Source: Streptomyces hiroshimensis (GTDB lineage: Bacteria; Actinomycetota; Actinomycetes; Streptomycetales; Streptomycetaceae). From it: DNA of 64,000 nucleotides. The notes beneath the pieces were generated by a model. It was not told where the DNA came from and ran no database searches. It saw only the letters and a program-made list of their open reading frames with translations. The position numbers were made by a program, and so were the translations under genes. The stretch is taken from positions 216,154 to 280,153 of the forward strand of contig NZ_BMUT01000010.1 of assembly GCF_014650335.1 (NCBI RefSeq), written 5' to 3'. Each line of letters opens with the position of its first letter. The stretch's first letter is position 1. Shown here piece by piece: positions 61,530-64,000 of the stretch.

Positions 61530-63958
61530 CCGGGCGGACCCGGCTGGCGGTGAGCGCGGCGGCGGCCACGCTCGCGGCCTCCTGCGCGATGCTGCCGCTG
61601 GTGGACAAGTCGGCCTGGATACTGCAGGCCGCCTTCCTGCTGGCCCTCCAGAGCACGGTCGGCGCCCTCGCCCGCCGGGTGCCGCTGGCCCGGCCGCTGA
61701 CGGTCGCAGCGCAGGCCCTGGTGACCCTGCTCCTGCTCACCGTGGCCTTCGCCGGTGAGCAGGCGGTCGCCGGGCTGCTGCCCGGCCCCGACGTCTTCCG
61801 CGAGTTCGGCCAGCTGCTGCAGGAGGGCACCGAGGACGTCGGCCGGTACGCCATCCCCGCGCCGGCCACGGCCGGTATCCGGCTTCTGCTCGTCGGGGGC
61901 GTGCTGGTCGTGGGCCTGACGGTGGACGCCGTCGCGGTCACGTACCGCAGCGCCGCCCCCGCCGGGCTGCCGCTGCTCGCCCTGTACTCCGTGGCCGCCG
62001 GGCTCGGCCAGGGCGGTTCGGGGTGGCTGTGGTTCCTCGCGGCGGCGAGCGGCTATCTGCTGCTGCTCCTGGCCGAGGGGAGGGAGCGGCTCGCGGAGTG
62101 GGGCCGCGTCTTCGGCGGCCGCCGGACGGCTCCCCCGGCTCCCGGGCCCGCACCGGGCGGTGCCTCCCCCGGCCCCGTCCGCACGGGCCGGCGCATCGGC
62201 GCGCTGGCCCTCGGCATCGCCCTGGTGGTGCCGGCCGTGCTGCCCGCGATGGAGAGCGGGCTCTTCGAGCCCAAGGGCCGGGCCGAGGCCGCGGGCCCCG
62301 GCGGCGGGCTCACCTCCGTCAAGCCGCTCGTCGCGCTCCAGGACAGCCTCAACCAGCCGGCCAACCGCGAGCTGCTGCGCCTGCGCTCCTCCGCCGAGAA
62401 CACCCGCGACCTCTACCTGCGCATCGTCGCCCTCGACCGCTTCGACGGCGCGTCGTGGCAGACCACCGAGCGCCCCCTGACGGAGCTGCCCGCGGTCCTG
62501 CCCACCCCGGCCGGGCTCGCCCCCGGCGTGCGCACCACGCGCATCGACACCACCGTCACGGCCTCCGCCGGCTACGCGCAGAACTACCTGCCGCTGCCCT
62601 ACCCGGCCGAGGAGGTGCGCACCGAGGGCCGCTGGCGGTACGAGCCGGAGGGCCGCATCCTCACCGGCGAGCGCGGCCAGACCACCCGGGGCGTGCGCTA
62701 TCAGGTCGCCAGCCTGCAGGTGGAGCCCACGGCCGCGCAGCTCGCGAGCGCCCCCGCGCCCCCGGAGCAGGTCCTGCGGGCCTACACCCAGGTGCCCCGG
62801 TCACTGCCGCCCGTGGTGGCGCAGACGGCCCGGAAGGTGACGGCGGGCTCGGCGAACGCCTACCAGCAGGCGGTCATGCTGCAGGACTGGTTCTCGGTCG
62901 GCGGCGGCTTCCAGTACGACACCCAGGTCGCGTCGGGAACCGGCGCGGACGCCGTCGCCCGCTTCCTGGAGGCCAAGCGGGGCTTTTGCATCCACTTCTC
63001 CTTCTCGATGGCGGCGATGGCACGGACGCTGGGCATCCCCGCGCGCGTGGCCGTCGGCTTCATGCCGGGCACTCCCACGGCGGACGGCTCGGTGTCCGTC
63101 GGGTCCAAGGACGCCCACGCCTGGCCCGAGCTGTACTTCGAGGGCATCGGCTGGACGCGCTTCGAGCCGACGCCCGGCCGCGGCACCACGCCCGAGTACG
63201 CCGTCGCCGAGCAGGCCCCCGGGGCCGGTCCCGGCGCGGCGCCGGCTCCGGCCCCGGAGCGGAGCGCCGCGGCCCCGGCGGCCCCGCAGGACACGGACGC
63301 CTGCCCGCCGGCGCAGAAGAAGCTCGGCGAGTGCCGGCCCGCCCCCGGGCAGGCCGGCGGCGGGCAGTCCTCCGGCGGCCCCTCCGCCGCCGCGGTGACG
63401 GGCATCGCCGTGGCGGCGCTGGCGGCCCTGGGGCTCCCCCTGCTGCCCATGCTGTGGCGCCGGCGGGTCCGGGCCCGCCGGCTCGGCGGGCCGGACCTGC
63501 ACCCGGATGCCGCCGCGGACGCCATGGCCGCGGAGCGCACGCTGGCGGCCTGGCGCGAACTGACGGACTCCGCCTGGGACTACGGCATCCTGCCCGACGA
63601 CTCCCGCACCCCGCGTGCCGCCGCCGCGCGCATCGTCACCGCCGGCGCCCTGGAAGGGGAGGCCGCCGCGTCCGCGGGGCGCGTGGCCGCCGCGGTCGAG
63701 CAGGTGCTGTACGCGCCGCGGCCACGGCCCGCGCCGGGCCTCGCGGGCGACGTCGAGTGCGTGCGGGCCGGGCTGCACGCCGCCGCGGGGCGGGGCGCCC
63801 GGCTGCGCGCCGTACTGCTGCCGCGCTCGGCGGCCCGGCTGCTGTGGGGCTTCGCGCGGCGCCGCTCGGCAGCGGCGCGGCGGATCCGCACCGGCCGGCT
63901 CGGGGCCTCCTGGCGGCGTGCGGGCCGGGCGCTGCGCGCGGCACGCCCGCGCGCCTGA
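61526..63958 (+). CDS. TgpA-like DUF3488/transglutaminase-domain membrane protein
   Basis: An 810-aa protein from ATG 61526, overlapping DUF58 by 4 nt (ATGA). Five or six helices lie in about 5-240, then an extracytoplasmic region. The transglutaminase/papain-like core has the nucleophile Cys in RGFCIHFSFSMAAMARTLG, His in KDAHAWPELYF, and an acidic residue in RFEPTPG. A Pro/Ala linker and one more helix (about 620-645) follow, then a cytoplasmic DUF4129-like domain. Together with MoxR and DUF58 it is probably a cell-surface peptidase/cross-linking system; the substrate is unknown. Confidence 0.93.
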   Translation: MTGRTRLAVSAAAATLAASCAMLPLVDKSAWILQAAFLLALQSTVGALARRVPLARPLTVAAQALVTLLLLTVAFAGEQAVAGLLPGPDVFREFGQLLQEGTEDVGRYAIPAPATAGIRLLLVGGVLVVGLTVDAVAVTYRSAAPAGLPLLALYSVAAGLGQGGSGWLWFLAAASGYLLLLLAEGRERLAEWGRVFGGRRTAPPAPGPAPGGASPGPVRTGRRIGALALGIALVVPAVLPAMESGLFEPKGRAEAAGPGGGLTSVKPLVALQDSLNQPANRELLRLRSSAENTRDLYLRIVALDRFDGASWQTTERPLTELPAVLPTPAGLAPGVRTTRIDTTVTASAGYAQNYLPLPYPAEEVRTEGRWRYEPEGRILTGERGQTTRGVRYQVASLQVEPTAAQLASAPAPPEQVLRAYTQVPRSLPPVVAQTARKVTAGSANAYQQAVMLQDWFSVGGGFQYDTQVASGTGADAVARFLEAKRGFCIHFSFSMAAMARTLGIPARVAVGFMPGTPTADGSVSVGSKDAHAWPELYFEGIGWTRFEPTPGRGTTPEYAVAEQAPGAGPGAAPAPAPERSAAAPAAPQDTDACPPAQKKLGECRPAPGQAGGGQSSGGPSAAAVTGIAVAALAALGLPLLPMLWRRRVRARRLGGPDLHPDAAADAMAAERTLAAWRELTDSAWDYGILPDDSRTPRAAAARIVTAGALEGEAAASAGRVAAAVEQVLYAPRPRPAPGLAGDVECVRAGLHAAAGRGARLRAVLLPRSAARLLWGFARRRSAAARRIRTGRLGASWRRAGRALRAARPRA

Positions 63959-63987
63959 ACGGCACCCGCCGCAGACGGATATGGCGT

Positions 63988-64000
63988 GGGGGGGGGGGGG
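63988..64000. repeat. Run of 13 G at the window end
   Basis: Positions 63988 to 64000 are all G and the run may continue beyond the window. It lies 30 bp after the transglutaminase stop. A homopolymer this long is unusual even at this GC content and may mark a contig end or a sequencing artefact. Confidence 0.9.

Overview
The window is a very GC-rich actinobacterial chromosome segment, almost certainly Streptomyces or a close relative. The evidence is strong G/C third-position bias, many GTG starts, 1-4 nt start/stop overlaps, a Streptomyces-type DivIVA, PriA, an actinobacterial ileS T-box and the gene order itself. From memory, that order matches the S. coelicolor core chromosome running from the trp/his genes through dnaE and ileS to the division and cell-wall (dcw) cluster. 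I see no prophage, insertion sequence, CRISPR array, rRNA or tRNA gene. The region looks vertically inherited.

Layout. 1-2861 (minus): end of a trp locus (HGxxPAAW membrane protein, Trp-associated membrane protein, trpE) preceded by hisI. 2927-5023 (plus): septum-formation-like lipid-facing protein, TIGR03085 protein, DoxX. 5176-10984 (minus): hisD-hisC-hisB-55-aa membrane ORF-hisH-priA-ridA-hisF, largely coupled by ATGA/GTGA overlaps. 11131-14231 (plus): TTA-containing membrane protein, Lon-N protein, YbaK deacylase and a 24-codon ORF read here as ribosomal protein bL37. 14498-18513 (minus): DUF2567 protein, ABC exporter pair, NYN nuclease. 19099-22644 (minus): dnaE. 22803-29050 (plus): DUF2252 kinase-like protein, a tandemly duplicated module of a five-helix membrane protein plus a DsbA-like protein, and a PhoD-type phosphatase. 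29097-36194: dienelactone hydrolase, MscS channel, Na+/H+ antiporter, GNAT, RluD-type synthase, lspA and a DksA-type protein with a histone-H1-like tail. 36398-39830: T-box leader and ileS. 40012-57958 (minus): divIVA-yggT-sepF-yggS-pgeF-ftsZ-ftsQ-murG-ftsW-murD-mraY-murF-murE-ftsI-ftsL-rsmH. 58390-63958 (plus): beta-carbonic anhydrase and a moxR-DUF58-transglutaminase operon. The window ends in a run of 13 G.

How the genes work together. The his block makes histidine, with PriA probably also serving tryptophan synthesis alongside trpE. The dcw block makes lipid II and assembles the septum, ending with the SepF/DivIVA growth and division scaffolds.

Most noteworthy: (1) the duplicated membrane-protein/DsbA module, whose membrane partner keeps two cysteines in a predicted extracytoplasmic loop and could be an unrecognised DsbB-like partner; (2) five copies of a ~50-bp palindromic element, all lying between convergent genes; (3) a tiny bL37 ORF; (4) an ileS T-box whose expression platform visibly pairs with the Shine-Dalgarno; (5) three 10-bp-phased TGGNN boxes at the dcw promoter although no mraZ gene is adjacent; (6) TTA codons in two genes, making them candidate bldA targets.
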